Of a DNA stretch of 64,000 bases, positions 33,030-41,405 are shown piece by piece. A program made the translations under genes and the position numbers. The stretch comes from Salsipaludibacter albus. Lineage in GTDB: Bacteria; Actinomycetota; Nitriliruptoria; Nitriliruptorales; Nitriliruptoraceae. The DNA lies in assembly GCF_019798055.1 (NCBI RefSeq), contig NZ_JAHOPH010000015.1, forward strand, positions 33,152 to 97,151. The letters are read 5' to 3'. The notes beneath the pieces were generated by a model that was not told where the DNA came from, did no database searches, and saw only the letters and a list, made by a program, of their open reading frames with translations. The number at the start of each line of letters is the position of its first letter. The stretch's first letter is position 1.

Positions 33030-33971
33030 TCAGCAGCCCTCGTTGTTGAGCTCGGGCGGCTCGGGAGTGGACACGCCGGCACTGCCGACCGTGGCCTCGT
33101 AGGCCTCGGCCCACGATCCGTCGTCGTACATCGTCTGGAGCACCCCGTTGACGTAGCAACGCAGGTCGCTGCCTTCCTGGACACCGATGCCGTAGGGCTC
33201 CTCGGTGAACGGGTTGTCGATCAGCTCGAAGTCGTCCGGGGCCTCGTCGATCAGCCCGATCAGGATGACGTTGTCGGTCGTGACGGCCGCAGCACGGCCC
33301 TGGCGCATGGCGTCGGCGCACTTCGAGTAGGTGTCGAAGGTCAGCACGTCGGCGTCGGGCGCCATCTCGTTGAGGTTCTCCAGCGACGTCGAGCCCTCGA
33401 CCGTGCAGGTCGTGAGGTCGGCGGTGTTGAGGCTCTCGATGCCCTCGATGCCCTCGGGGTTGCCGGTGGCGACCATGATGTCCTGGCCGGCCACGTAGTA
33501 CGGACCCGCGAAGTCCACGACCTCGTCGCGCTCCTCGTTGATGGTGTAGGTGGCGGCCACCAGGTCGACCTGGTCCTCCTGCAGGAACGGCTCCCGGTTG
33601 GCCGAGACGGCCTCCTGGAACTCGGGCTCCACGCCCAGGGACTCGGCGATGGCCGTGGCGATCTCGGCGTCGAAGCCGACCACGCCGGACGGGGTGTTCA
33701 CCCCGAACAGCGGCTGGTCGTACTTGATGCCCACGCGCAGGGTCCCGGACTCCTGGATGGCGGCCACGGCTTCGCCGCCGCCGCTGGTCCCGCCCTCGCT
33801 GGGTGCCATCGACTCGTCGGTGGGGGCCATCGACTCCTCGGTCTCGGCGGCAGGCTCGGTCTCGGTGGCCTCGCCACCGTCGTCACCGTCGTCGCTCCCA
33901 CAGGCACTCAGGATGAGTGCCGTGGCGGCCACGAGGGCGATGCCCAGCCGTCGGTTGCGTCGCATTCGCAT
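33030..33971 (-). CDS. gluB: Glutamate-type substrate-binding lipoprotein of ABC transporter
   Basis: A 313-aa exported solute-binding protein. The signal is basic (MRMRRNRRLG), then hydrophobic IALVAATALIL, with lipobox LSAC, so Cys24 is predicted to carry lipid and anchor it outside the membrane. An acidic linker with two copies of TDESMAPS/EESMAPT spaces it from the SBP_bac_3 domain: TLRVGIKYDQPLFGV, GFDAEIATAIAESLGV, EDQVDLVAATYTINEERDEVVDFAGPYY. The latter wording is typical of GluB-type glutamate-binding proteins. A pair of Cys in the second lobe (TTCTVEG and SKCADAM) may form a disulfide. AAGGAGC lies before the ATG. Glutamate specificity is likely but not proven. Confidence 0.88.
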   Translation of the reverse strand: MRMRRNRRLGIALVAATALILSACGSDDGDDGGEATETEPAAETEESMAPTDESMAPSEGGTSGGGEAVAAIQESGTLRVGIKYDQPLFGVNTPSGVVGFDAEIATAIAESLGVEPEFQEAVSANREPFLQEDQVDLVAATYTINEERDEVVDFAGPYYVAGQDIMVATGNPEGIEGIESLNTADLTTCTVEGSTSLENLNEMAPDADVLTFDTYSKCADAMRQGRAAAVTTDNVILIGLIDEAPDDFELIDNPFTEEPYGIGVQEGSDLRCYVNGVLQTMYDDGSWAEAYEATVGSAGVSTPEPPELNNEGC

Positions 33972-34056
33972 GTGTTGCTCCTTGTGTGGGGGGTGGTGGC
34001 GCCGGCCTGTTCCGACGCCGTCGTGCAGGTCTGGTCGTGCACGTCTGGTGGGGTCG

Positions 34057-34797
34057 TCAGTGGGTGATGATCTTGGACAGGAAGTCGCGGGCACGCTCGG
34101 TCTTGGCTCCCTTGTAGAACGACTCGGGGTCGTTCTCCTCGACGATCTCGCCCTCGTCCATGAACACCATCCGGTCCGCGGCGGACCGGGCGAAGCCCAT
34201 CTCGTGGGTGACGACGACCATCGTGGTCCCGCCCTCGGCCAGGTCGAGCATCACCTGCAGGACCTCGTTGATCATCTCGGGGTCCAGCGCCGACGTCGGC
34301 TCGTCGAACAGCATGACCTTGGGTTCCATGGCCAGGGCACGCGCGATCGCGACCCGCTGCTGCTGGCCACCGGACAACTCGGCCGGATACTTGTCGGCCT
34401 GGTGGGCCACGCCGACCCGCTCGAGCAGTCCCCGGGCCTTCTCCTCGGCGTCCGACTTGCCCATCTTCTTGACCTTGACGGGGCCGAGGGTGACGTTTTC
34501 GAGGATGGTCTTGTGGGCGAACAGGTTGAACGACTGGAACACCATCCCGACGTCGGCCCGCAGCTTGGCCAGCCCCTTGCCCTCCTCGGGGAGGCGCTCA
34601 CCGTCGATGAGGATCTCGCCCTCCTGGATCGACTCGAGCCGGTTGATGGTGCGGATCAACGTGGACTTGCCGGACCCGGACGGGCCGATCACCACGACCA
34701 CCTCGCGCTCGGCGATGTCGAGGTTGATCTCCTTGAGCGCGTGCAGCTCGCCGTACCACTTGTTGACACCACGCATCTCGACGAGTGCATCTGCCAT
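34057..34797 (-). CDS. gluA: Amino acid ABC transporter ATPase, GluA/GlnQ-like
   Basis: A 246-aa ATPase of the polar amino acid subfamily. Walker A is GPSGSGKST near 38-46, Q-loop [17 protein letters not shown], signature LSGGQQQR near 143-150, Walker [15 protein letters not shown] and the H-loop VTHEMGFA. It energises the import complex with GluB, GluC and GluD. The ATG follows GGAAAGG. It is the first gene of the operon and its start lies 200 bases from a GlnR-like box in the divergent gap with glnA, so nitrogen control of uptake is possible. Gap to gluB is 85 bases. Confidence 0.9.
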   Translation of the reverse strand: MADALVEMRGVNKWYGELHALKEINLDIAEREVVVVIGPSGSGKSTLIRTINRLESIQEGEILIDGERLPEEGKGLAKLRADVGMVFQSFNLFAHKTILENVTLGPVKVKKMGKSDAEEKARGLLERVGVAHQADKYPAELSGGQQQRVAIARALAMEPKVMLFDEPTSALDPEMINEVLQVMLDLAEGGTTMVVVTHEMGFARSAADRMVFMDEGEIVEENDPESFYKGAKTERARDFLSKIITH

Positions 34798-35213
34798 GGG
34801 GGGCGGTCCTTTCCGGTGCCCGGCGCCGGGATCTCCCCGAGACCCTACTACCGTGACCGTTGCGGGGCAGGCATCCGACGCATCGATCTGGTGACGCAGG
34901 AGGCCAGTTCCCGCCCGGTGGGGCGACGCAGCCCCACAACGGCATGGCGCGCGTCGTCCGCACGTCGACGGCGCGGCGTGCTGGCGGCGCTTCCACGTAA
35001 CACCGCCGTAACAGGCGGGAGACCGTCGGGAAACGGCCCCCACCTACCGTCGCGCCACGGCCGAGGGACGTGCGGGCACTGTCACGCCGCCACCACCCGA
35101 GGATCCCGCGCCACCGGGCGCGGGTGGTCGACCCCCGACCCCGTCGGGGACGACGGCTCCGACCCACCACCAGCACCGACCGAAACGCACCGACCGAGAC
35201 CGAGGACAACACC
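34798..35213. promoter_or_regulatory. Divergent gluA-glnA control region
   Basis: This 416-base gap contains no convincing gene. It holds promoters for gluA (minus) and glnA (plus) and, near the middle, a four-part GlnR-like box described separately. AGGAGG at 34890-34895 resembles an RBS but no plausible reading frame follows. Confidence 0.6.
34997..35034 (+). promoter_or_regulatory. GlnR-type binding site upstream of glnA
   Basis: Four 5-mers with exact 6-base spacing: GTAAC (34997-35001), GTAAC (35008-35012), GAGAC (35019-35023), GAAAC (35030-35034). This matches the actinobacterial GlnR pattern gTnAC-n6-GaAAC repeated twice. It lies 180 bases before the glnA start. A second box of equal spacing precedes amtB. 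The GlnR gene itself is not in the window. Confidence 0.7.
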
Positions 35214-36644
35214 GTGCCCGACCAACCCACAGCTGCCGACATCGTCCAACGGCTGGCCGACGAGGACTTCGAGTTCGTCGACCTCCGCTTCGTCGACCTC
35301 CCCGGCGTGGCCCAGCACACGACGTTCCCCGTCACCAACATCTCCGAGGACACCTTCTCGGACGGGATCTACTTCGACGGCTCGTCGGTCCGGGGCTTCC
35401 AGGGCATCCAGGAGTCCGACATGCTCCTGATCCCGGACCCCTCGACGGCGACCGAGGACCGCTTCCGTGCCCGCAAGACCCTGATGATGTACTGCCACAT
35501 CCACGACCCGGTCACGGGCGAGGCCTACTCGCGTGACCCGCGCAACATCGCGCGCAAGGCCGAGGCGCACCTCGCGTCGACCGGCATCGCCGACACCGCC
35601 TTCATGGGTCCCGAGGCAGAGTTCTTCATCTTCGACGACGTGAAGTTCGACTCCGGCACCAACGGCTCGTTCTACCGGGTGGACTCGGTGGAGGGTGCCT
35701 GGAACACCGGCTCGGACGAGGACGGCGGCAACCTGGGCTACAAGCCGCGCACCAAGGGCGGCTACTTCCCGGTCCCGCCCATGGACCACTACACCGACCT
35801 GCGGTCGGACATGGTCCACAACCTCGAGGCCTTCGGGATCCAGACCCAGCTGCACCACCACGAGGTCGGGTCCGGTGGCCAGGGCGAGATCGGCATCGAG
35901 TTCGACACGCTGTCGACGATCGCCGACAAGCTGATGACCTTCAAGTACGTCGTCAAGAACACCGCCTGGCACGCCGGCAAGTCGGTGACCTTCATGCCCA
36001 AGCCGATCTTCGGTGACAACGGCTCGGGGATGCACACCCACCAGTCGCTGTGGAAGGACGGCGAGCCGCTGTTCTTCTCGGAGGAGGGCTACGGCCAACT
36101 GTCCGACACCGCCCGGTGGTACATCGGCGGCCTGCTCGCCCACGCCAAGTCGATCCTGGCCTTCACCAACCCGACCACCAACTCCTACCGGCGCCTGGTG
36201 CCGGGCTACGAGGCACCGGTCAACCTGGTGTACTCGGCCCGCAACCGCTCGGCGGCGGTGCGCATCCCGATGTCGGGCTCCTCGCCCAAGGCCAAGCGGA
36301 TCGAGTTCCGCGTCCCGGACCCGTCGAGCAACCCGTACCTGGCGTTCTCGGCGATGCTCCTGGCCGGACTGGACGGCGTGCGCAACCGCATCGAGCCCCA
36401 CGACCCGGTCGACAAGGACATCTACGACCTCCCGCCCGAGGAGCTCGAGGGCCTGCCCTCGGTCCCCCGCTCGCTCGAGGAGGCCCTCGAGGGCCTGCGT
36501 GAGGACCACGACTTCCTGCTCGAGGGCGACGTGTTCACCCCCGACCTGATCGACACCTGGATCTCCTACAAGATGGACGAGGAGGTCGCGCAGGTCGCAC
36601 TGCGCACCCACCCCCACGAGTTCGAGTTGTACTACGACATCTGA
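35214..36644 (+). CDS. glnA: Glutamine synthetase type I (adenylylatable)
   Basis: A 476-aa GS-I that makes glutamine from glutamate, ammonia and ATP as a cytoplasmic dodecamer. Signatures are [73 protein letters not shown] and [21 protein letters not shown]. The Tyr of [11 protein letters not shown] near residue 400 is the expected adenylylation site, so GlnE at 41.4 kb should control it. The GTG at 35214 follows GAGGAC. A GlnR-like box lies upstream and a 14-bp stem terminator downstream. It represents the GlnA1 type; the second synthetase at 44.4 kb is of GlnA2 type. Confidence 0.93.
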   Translation: MPDQPTAADIVQRLADEDFEFVDLRFVDLPGVAQHTTFPVTNISEDTFSDGIYFDGSSVRGFQGIQESDMLLIPDPSTATEDRFRARKTLMMYCHIHDPVTGEAYSRDPRNIARKAEAHLASTGIADTAFMGPEAEFFIFDDVKFDSGTNGSFYRVDSVEGAWNTGSDEDGGNLGYKPRTKGGYFPVPPMDHYTDLRSDMVHNLEAFGIQTQLHHHEVGSGGQGEIGIEFDTLSTIADKLMTFKYVVKNTAWHAGKSVTFMPKPIFGDNGSGMHTHQSLWKDGEPLFFSEEGYGQLSDTARWYIGGLLAHAKSILAFTNPTTNSYRRLVPGYEAPVNLVYSARNRSAAVRIPMSGSSPKAKRIEFRVPDPSSNPYLAFSAMLLAGLDGVRNRIEPHDPVDKDIYDLPPEELEGLPSVPRSLEEALEGLREDHDFLLEGDVFTPDLIDTWISYKMDEEVAQVALRTHPHEFELYYDI

Positions 36645-36680
36645 GCGATCCCCGGGGCGTGCAGGGTCCCGGTGCACCCC

Positions 36681-36712
36681 GGCGAGGCGGACGCTCCGGC
36701 GTCCGCCTCGCC
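36681..36712 (+). terminator. Hairpin terminator after glnA
   Basis: A perfect 14-bp stem, GGCGAGGCGGACGC with loop TCCG and GCGTCCGCCTCGCC, begins 36 bases after the glnA stop. There is no long U-run, as is common in high-G+C actinobacteria. Confidence 0.8.
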
Positions 36713-36746
36713 GCATGTCCCCCCCGTTCCCCGCCCCCCGACCCGA

Positions 36747-36882
36747 CCGATCACCACCGAATCGAGCGGGTGCAATTCCGAGCGGAAACCGCACCACCCC
36801 GCACCCACTCACGCCTCGCCCGATCACCACCACCCGAGCGGGTGCAGGACCGAGCGGAAACCGCACCATTTCGCACCCGCTC
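36747..36882. repeat. Tandem pair of 47-bp palindromic repeats (72-bp period), left of the DUF559 gene
   Basis: Copies at 36764-36810 and 36836-36882 start exactly 72 bases apart. Each opens with GAGCGGGTGC and closes with GCACCCACTC or GCACCCGCTC; in the second copy these arms are perfect inverses. An inner hairpin GCGG-AAA-CCGC lies between them. The preceding 16 bases (CCGATCACCACC...) also repeat, so the unit is tandem. Two more copies of the same element lie at 37911-38029 on the other side of the gene, in the same orientation. Confidence 0.85.
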
Positions 36883-36970
36883 ATGGCTGATCCAGCGGCG
36901 CGGATGCGGCGTGTCCACAGCCGGCTCGACCCGGGGACCGTGAGGGCGGGTGGGTCGACATCATCGTGGG

Positions 36971-37912
36971 ATGACCTCGACCCGGACCCGCGTGCTCGCC
37001 AGTGCCAGCCGCCGTCATGGCGTGCTGACCTGGCCGTCGGCACGTGACCTGGGGATGAGCCGGTGGGCCTACCACCGTCTCGTCGACGGGCTGGCGTGCC
37101 AGCCGTTGCTGCCGGGAGCCCACCTCGTACCCGGTGTCACCGCGAGCCCGTTCGCTCGCATCATGGCGGGAGTCCTGGTGGCGGGACCCGGTGCCGTCGC
37201 CAGCCACGCCACGGCCCTGCGCCTGTGGGGCCTGTTCGAGCTCGACGCCGCCGTGATCGTGGACGTCACCCTGCCGCACGATCGTCGCCACCGGCGCATC
37301 GACGGCGTCCGGGTCCACCGGACCCGCCACCTTCCCGAGCACTGGATCGGGGAGGTGGAGGGCATCCCCGTCACGTCACCCGCTCGCGCCCTGCGCGACG
37401 TCGCCGCGTCGACCACGCCTCGGATCCTGCGCAACAAGGTGATCGACGCCGAGCAGCGTGGGTTGGTCACGCTCGACGACCTCCGTGACCAGTGCGACCG
37501 GCGACAGCGGACGCCCGGCGCAGGTCGCTACCGCGCGGTCGTGAACGCCCGACGACGCGATCGATCCGACTCGGGATTCGAAGCCGACGTCCGCGCGCTC
37601 CTCGACGGCGCCGGCATCCGGGTCTCCGCCGGACCGGTCCCCGTGGTGTGCCTCGACGGATCGGTCCTGCACGCAGACATCGCCATCGAGGACAGCAACG
37701 TCGTGGTCGAGTGCGACGGCAGGGCCTACCACGCGGACGGACCTGCCTTCAGTCGGGATCGAGGACGGTGGGCGATCCTGCAGGAGGCCGGGCGTCGCGT
37801 CGTGTGGGCCACCGGCGACATGCTCGACGATCCCGCGGCGCTGGTCCGCCGGGTGCGGATCGCCATCGAGCAGGAGCGCGCCCTGCGACGCGCCGGCCAG
37901 TCTCGGGCCTGA
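36971..37912 (+). CDS. AbiEi-like winged-helix/DUF559 (Vsr-type nuclease fold) protein
   Basis: A 313-aa protein. The first third looks like the AbiEi-type antitoxin wing seen in many actinobacterial relatives (HGVLTWPSARDLGMSRWAYHRLVDG; PGAVASHATALRLWGLFEL). The C-terminal 110 residues (from about 205) resemble DUF559, a Vsr/PD-(D/E)XK nuclease-like fold: SGFEADVRALLDGAGI, VLHADIAIEDSNVVVECDGRAYH with the Asp and Glu-x-Asp of the active site, and RDRGRWAILQEAGRRVVWAT. Biochemical function of this family is unknown. The ATG has only a weak G-rich RBS. The gene is bracketed by tandem 47-bp palindromic repeats, the right pair beginning at its stop codon, which hints at a repeat-linked mobile or maintenance cassette. 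Confidence 0.8.
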   Translation: MTSTRTRVLASASRRHGVLTWPSARDLGMSRWAYHRLVDGLACQPLLPGAHLVPGVTASPFARIMAGVLVAGPGAVASHATALRLWGLFELDAAVIVDVTLPHDRRHRRIDGVRVHRTRHLPEHWIGEVEGIPVTSPARALRDVAASTTPRILRNKVIDAEQRGLVTLDDLRDQCDRRQRTPGAGRYRAVVNARRRDRSDSGFEADVRALLDGAGIRVSAGPVPVVCLDGSVLHADIAIEDSNVVVECDGRAYHADGPAFSRDRGRWAILQEAGRRVVWATGDMLDDPAALVRRVRIAIEQERALRRAGQSRA

Positions 37913-38029
37913 CCGGGTGCAGGACCGAGCGGGAACCGCACCCAACCGCACCCACTCGCCGTCAACCGACCTCCGCGTTCCCGACCGGGTGCAGGACCGA
38001 GCGGGAACCGCACCGAACCGCACCCACTC
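37911..38029. repeat. Tandem pair of 47-bp palindromic repeats (72-bp period), right of the DUF559 gene
   Basis: Copies at 37911-37957 and 37983-38029, again exactly 72 bases apart. They begin GACCGGGTGC and end GCACCCACTC with inner GCGGGAACCGC, thus close variants of the left pair. The first overlaps the stop codon of the DUF559 gene. Two GCACC words can each pair with GGTGC, so alternative folds are possible. Confidence 0.85.
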
Positions 38030-38115
38030 GTGGTCGCCGCCCCGCAGCCGTCCGGGGTGCGTGGTTGACTGTCGGACGAACGAGGGGCTCCGGACCGGAC
38101 GAAGGAGGCAGGGGC

Positions 38116-38847
38116 ATGTGGGGACGCGTGGCACGGGGGCTGACGTCGGTGGCCGACGGGCGCCTGCTCGACCCGTTCGTGGAGCAGCTCGGCCGGCCGT
38201 CCGGCGTGCTGGGCCACCTGGTCGGTGCGGTGCTGGTGGAGTCCAACACCGACCTGACCAGGGCGGTCGTCGACGGCCTGCGACTGCGTGACGGCGAGCG
38301 GGTGCTGGACATCGGGTGCGGACCCGGCCAGGGCATCACCGCCGCCTTCGACGCAGCCGACGTGATCGTGCATGCAGTCGACCCGTCCCCCGCCATGCTC
38401 CGCCGGGTGCGGCTGGCCAACCGACGCGCCCTGCGTCGCCTCCGTCTCCACCTCCACCCGGCAACGCTCGACGAGCTCGAGCTGGTCGTGCCCCTGCAGG
38501 CCGCCTGGGCGGTCAACGTCGTGTACTTCCTCGACGACCGGGTCGCGAGCCTGTCCCACCTGCACGAGCTGATGGCGCCGGGCGGACGGGTCGCGCTGGG
38601 CTACCGCGACGCGGACCACATCGTCGACGACGAGGTCGGACGTCGCTTCCGCGAGCTGCACCGACCGGCGACCGTCGCCGAGCTCGAGGCGGACCTGCGT
38701 GCCGCCGGGTTCACCGGCGTGCTGACCGTCGAGCACGACGAGGCACGGAGGATCACCATCGCCCGCCGTCCGGCCGAGGACCGGCCGGACCGGTCGGCCC
38801 GGACCGACCGCGAGGCCGCCCGACCCCCGGACCTGACGAGCCTGTGA
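38116..38847 (+). CDS. Class I SAM-dependent methyltransferase
   Basis: A 243-aa methyltransferase. The SAM-binding motif I is RVLDIGCGPGQGITAAF near residues 65-80, with the acidic motif II VHAVDPSPAMLRR, and motif post-I/III around WAVNVVYFLDD and LAPGGR-type MAPGGRVALGYRD. The final 25 residues are polar and unstructured. It is coupled by GTGA to the downstream nucleosidase, which could remove the by-product S-adenosylhomocysteine, and through it to an MFS exporter, so the three may make and export a methylated small molecule. The ATG follows a strong GAAGGAGG at 38101-38108. The substrate cannot be told; ubiquinone/menaquinone-type annotations would be over-calls. Confidence 0.85.
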   Translation: MWGRVARGLTSVADGRLLDPFVEQLGRPSGVLGHLVGAVLVESNTDLTRAVVDGLRLRDGERVLDIGCGPGQGITAAFDAADVIVHAVDPSPAMLRRVRLANRRALRRLRLHLHPATLDELELVVPLQAAWAVNVVYFLDDRVASLSHLHELMAPGGRVALGYRDADHIVDDEVGRRFRELHRPATVAELEADLRAAGFTGVLTVEHDEARRITIARRPAEDRPDRSARTDREAARPPDLTSL

Positions 38848-39407
38848 TCCTCCACGTCGCCGCGATCCGGGAGGAGGCCGCCGGCCTGCCCGCCCACTGC
38901 GAGGTGCTGGAGCTGGGCGTGGGCAAGGTGACCGCGGCGACCCGCCTGGCAACGCGGCTCGTGGCCGGTCCCCCGGTCGACCTGGTCGTCAACCTCGGGA
39001 CGGCCGGTGGCCTCCACGGCCAGCCGATGGGCACCGTCGTCGAGGTGCGGCGCGTCGTGCAGCACGACCTCGACGTGGCCGGGATCTCGTCCCTGGTCGG
39101 GCGCCCGATGCCCGGTGGGCCACTCACGCTCGACCACGGGGACGCGACGCTGGCAACCGGCGACCGGTTCGTCACCGACCCGGCCGAGCGCTCCCGGATC
39201 GCCGCGACCGCCGACGTGGTCGACATGGAGGGCTACGCGGTCGTCGCGACGTGCCTCGCCCTGGGCGTCGACGTCCGGGTCCTCAAGTGCGTGTCGGACG
39301 GCGCCGACGACGACTCCGCCACCACCTGGAAGCAGGCCGTCGACCGGTGCGCCACCCGACTGGCCGAGGCCGCCACGGCCGCCGGGCTGGTCCAACCGCC
39401 GGCGTGA
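38844..39407 (+). CDS. MTA/SAH nucleosidase-like (phosphorylase superfamily)
   Basis: A 187-aa protein of the PNP/UDP fold. VVNLGTAGGLHGQPMGTVVEV is the nucleoside pocket, VVDMEGYAVVATCLALGV carries the ribose-binding Met-Glu pair and VLKCVSDGADDD the catalytic Asp, as in MTA/SAH nucleosidases. It is shorter than MtnN (about 230 aa), mostly at the N-terminus, where IREEAAGLP still matches. GTG start and TGA stop both take part in 4-base overlaps with the methyltransferase before and the MFS gene after. Splitting S-adenosylhomocysteine produced by the neighbour is the simplest role, by context. Confidence 0.8.
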   Translation: MILHVAAIREEAAGLPAHCEVLELGVGKVTAATRLATRLVAGPPVDLVVNLGTAGGLHGQPMGTVVEVRRVVQHDLDVAGISSLVGRPMPGGPLTLDHGDATLATGDRFVTDPAERSRIAATADVVDMEGYAVVATCLALGVDVRVLKCVSDGADDDSATTWKQAVDRCATRLAEAATAAGLVQPPA

Positions 39408-40627
39408 CCAGCCCGGGGCCAGCGCCGACACCGACCCGCCAGCCGCGCCACCTCGACGTGGTGTTCGGGCTGACGGCGCTGGTGTCCTTCGGGACCTGGT
39501 TCTACGGCTTCGGGGTCCTCGTCGACGCCCTCGCGGACGACGGGATCGGCGAGGCGGTCAGCGGACCGACCTACGGGGCCATGTTGCTGCTCGGCGGCAT
39601 CGGCAGCCTGCTCGCCGGCCGCGTCCTCGACCGACGCGGGGGCCGGCGGGTGTTCGCCCTCGGCGCCCCGGTGGTGGCGATCGGGACGCTCTTGACCGTC
39701 TGGGCCGGCAGCGCCGGCCGACCGTGGGCGTTTGCGGTCGCGGCCGCCCTGACCGGCGGCGTGGTCGGCGCACTCGGCTACTACTCCCTGCTGCACGCGA
39801 CGATCGTCGCGCTGTACCCGCAGGACCGCACCCGCGCGGTGACCGTCAACACCCTTTGGGGCGCCTTCGCCAGCCCGGTGTTCCTGCCGGCGATGGGGCT
39901 GGTCGTCGAGCGCTGGTCGTGGCAGGCGGCCGTGCTGGCGGCCAACGTGGCGGTGGTGGTCGCCTTCGTGGTGGTCGCGCTGGTGCTGCCACCCGACGTC
40001 ACGACGGCGGCGGCCCCCGAGCCGGAATCGCCGTCGGAGGTCGGGTCGTGGCGACGGCTCGTCCCCCTGCTGGTCGTGGCTGCCGGCGGGGGCGCCGCGA
40101 CGGCGGTCCTGTTGCTCTACCAGGTGCCGGCGATGGTCGACGCCGGGCTGGCACTGGGCGTCGCCTCGGGGCTGGCCGGGGTCCGCGGCGCCGCCCAGGT
40201 CGCGGGGCGCCTGCCCCTGCCCGCCCTGGTGCGACGGGTCGGGACCGGTCCCACGATGGTCGGCTCGCTGGCCCTGGTCGCGGTCGCGGCCCTGCTGCTG
40301 ACCGCGGCCGGCCAGCTGCCGATCGCGATCGCCTTCGTGGTCGTGGGTGGCCTGGCGGTCGGTGCACTCACGACGGTGGAGAACCTGTTCGTCCCCGACG
40401 TCCTGGCGACGACGACGATCGGTGCCGCCCTCGGGGCGATCTCGGTCGCACGTGGCATCGGTGGTGCGCTGGGCCCGACGCTGGCCGGGCTGGCCACGGC
40501 CCAGAGCGGGACCCGCGACCTCGCCCTGGTCGCCGTGGCCGTCGTGGCGGTGGCGACGGCGGTGGTCGTCGCCGCGATCACGCGCGGTCACCCGGCGACG
40601 CGGGCGGTCCGGCCCGACCACGGCTGA
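39404..40627 (+). CDS. MFS transporter
   Basis: A 407-aa membrane protein with about 12 hydrophobic helices and the MFS loop motif SLLAGRVLDRRGGRR between helices 2 and 3; a second basic loop (RLPLPALVRR) begins the C-terminal half. An acidic cytoplasmic linker AAAPEPESPSEVG lies at the centre. The GTG start overlaps the nucleosidase stop (GTGA). It ends directly against the stop of the convergent HAD gene (TGATCA, 40625-40630), leaving no spacer. Substrate unknown; by operon context it may move the product of the methyltransferase pathway. Confidence 0.85.
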   Translation: MTSPGPAPTPTRQPRHLDVVFGLTALVSFGTWFYGFGVLVDALADDGIGEAVSGPTYGAMLLLGGIGSLLAGRVLDRRGGRRVFALGAPVVAIGTLLTVWAGSAGRPWAFAVAAALTGGVVGALGYYSLLHATIVALYPQDRTRAVTVNTLWGAFASPVFLPAMGLVVERWSWQAAVLAANVAVVVAFVVVALVLPPDVTTAAAPEPESPSEVGSWRRLVPLLVVAAGGGAATAVLLLYQVPAMVDAGLALGVASGLAGVRGAAQVAGRLPLPALVRRVGTGPTMVGSLALVAVAALLLTAAGQLPIAIAFVVVGGLAVGALTTVENLFVPDVLATTTIGAALGAISVARGIGGALGPTLAGLATAQSGTRDLALVAVAVVAVATAVVVAAITRGHPATRAVRPDHG

Positions 40628-41293
40628 TCAGGCGACGAGGACCTCGTCGAGCACCGGACGCGTCAGCGTCTCGACCTGGAGGTGTGCCGCCGACAGGTCG
40701 GTCCGCGTCCCGCTCTGGCGGCCGACGACCCGCAGGCTCGCGCCCACGGCCGCCGCGACGCCGGTGGCCGAGTCCTCGATCGCGACGGTCCGTGCCGCCG
40801 GCGTGCCCAGCAGCCGGCGGGCGCGCTCGTAGGGCTCGGGATGGGGCTTGTGGTTGGTGACCTCGGTGGCGCTGACGCTGACGGCGAAGCGCCCGGCCAG
40901 GTCGGGAACGGTCGCCAGGATCCGGTCGAGGTGGTGGCGTCCGGACGACGTGCAGACCGCGACCGGCACGCCCTCGTCCTGCAAGGCGTGCAGGACGTCG
41001 ACCGTGTCCGGGAACGTCGCCAGGCCGGTCGCGAAGGCGTCGTCCCACAACGGCACGGCTTCGGCCCGGTAGGCCTGCTCGGTCACCCCGAACCGATCCT
41101 GCATCCACGGGCCGATGAACGACCAGGCGTGGCCCCGCAGCTCGTGCACGTCGTCGTCGGTCATCGCGTGCCCGAGCCGTTCCAGCGCGGTCCGGAACAC
41201 CCGGTCCGAGACCGACTCGGTGTCCACCAGCGTGCCGTCGAGGTCGAAGATGACCCCGGCGAGCTCGGGGGCGACGGGTGGGGCAGCAGGCAT
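40628..41293 (-). CDS. HAD-superfamily phosphatase (beta-phosphoglucomutase-like subfamily)
   Basis: A 221-aa HAD hydrolase of subfamily IA. Motif I FDLDGTLVDTESVSD holds the nucleophile Asp and the acid/base Asp, the helical cap follows, motif II is VCTSSGRHH, motif III NHKPHPEPYERA and motif IV VAIEDSATGVAAA. The DLDGTLVDTES and IEDS-G wording fits sugar phosphate phosphatases or beta-phosphoglucomutase relatives. The ATG at 41293 was chosen; a GTG three codons upstream is equally possible. It is 112 bases downstream of glnE on the same strand, possibly on the same transcript. Substrate unknown. Confidence 0.85.
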   Translation of the reverse strand: MPAAPPVAPELAGVIFDLDGTLVDTESVSDRVFRTALERLGHAMTDDDVHELRGHAWSFIGPWMQDRFGVTEQAYRAEAVPLWDDAFATGLATFPDTVDVLHALQDEGVPVAVCTSSGRHHLDRILATVPDLAGRFAVSVSATEVTNHKPHPEPYERARRLLGTPAARTVAIEDSATGVAAAVGASLRVVGRQSGTRTDLSAAHLQVETLTRPVLDEVLVA

Positions 41294-41405
41294 GGCAGGC
41301 ACTTCGACGACGGGCAGGACGGTCGTGGACGCACGGTCGGGGACGCACGGACCGCGAGGGTGCCGCCCGCAACCGACGCACGCGAACCGGCGGCGCGTGA
41401 TCCGT

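Noticed and set aside
36764..38029. Possible CRISPR array
   Set aside because: Only two copies per site, imperfect palindromes, no variable spacers of constant size and no cas genes.
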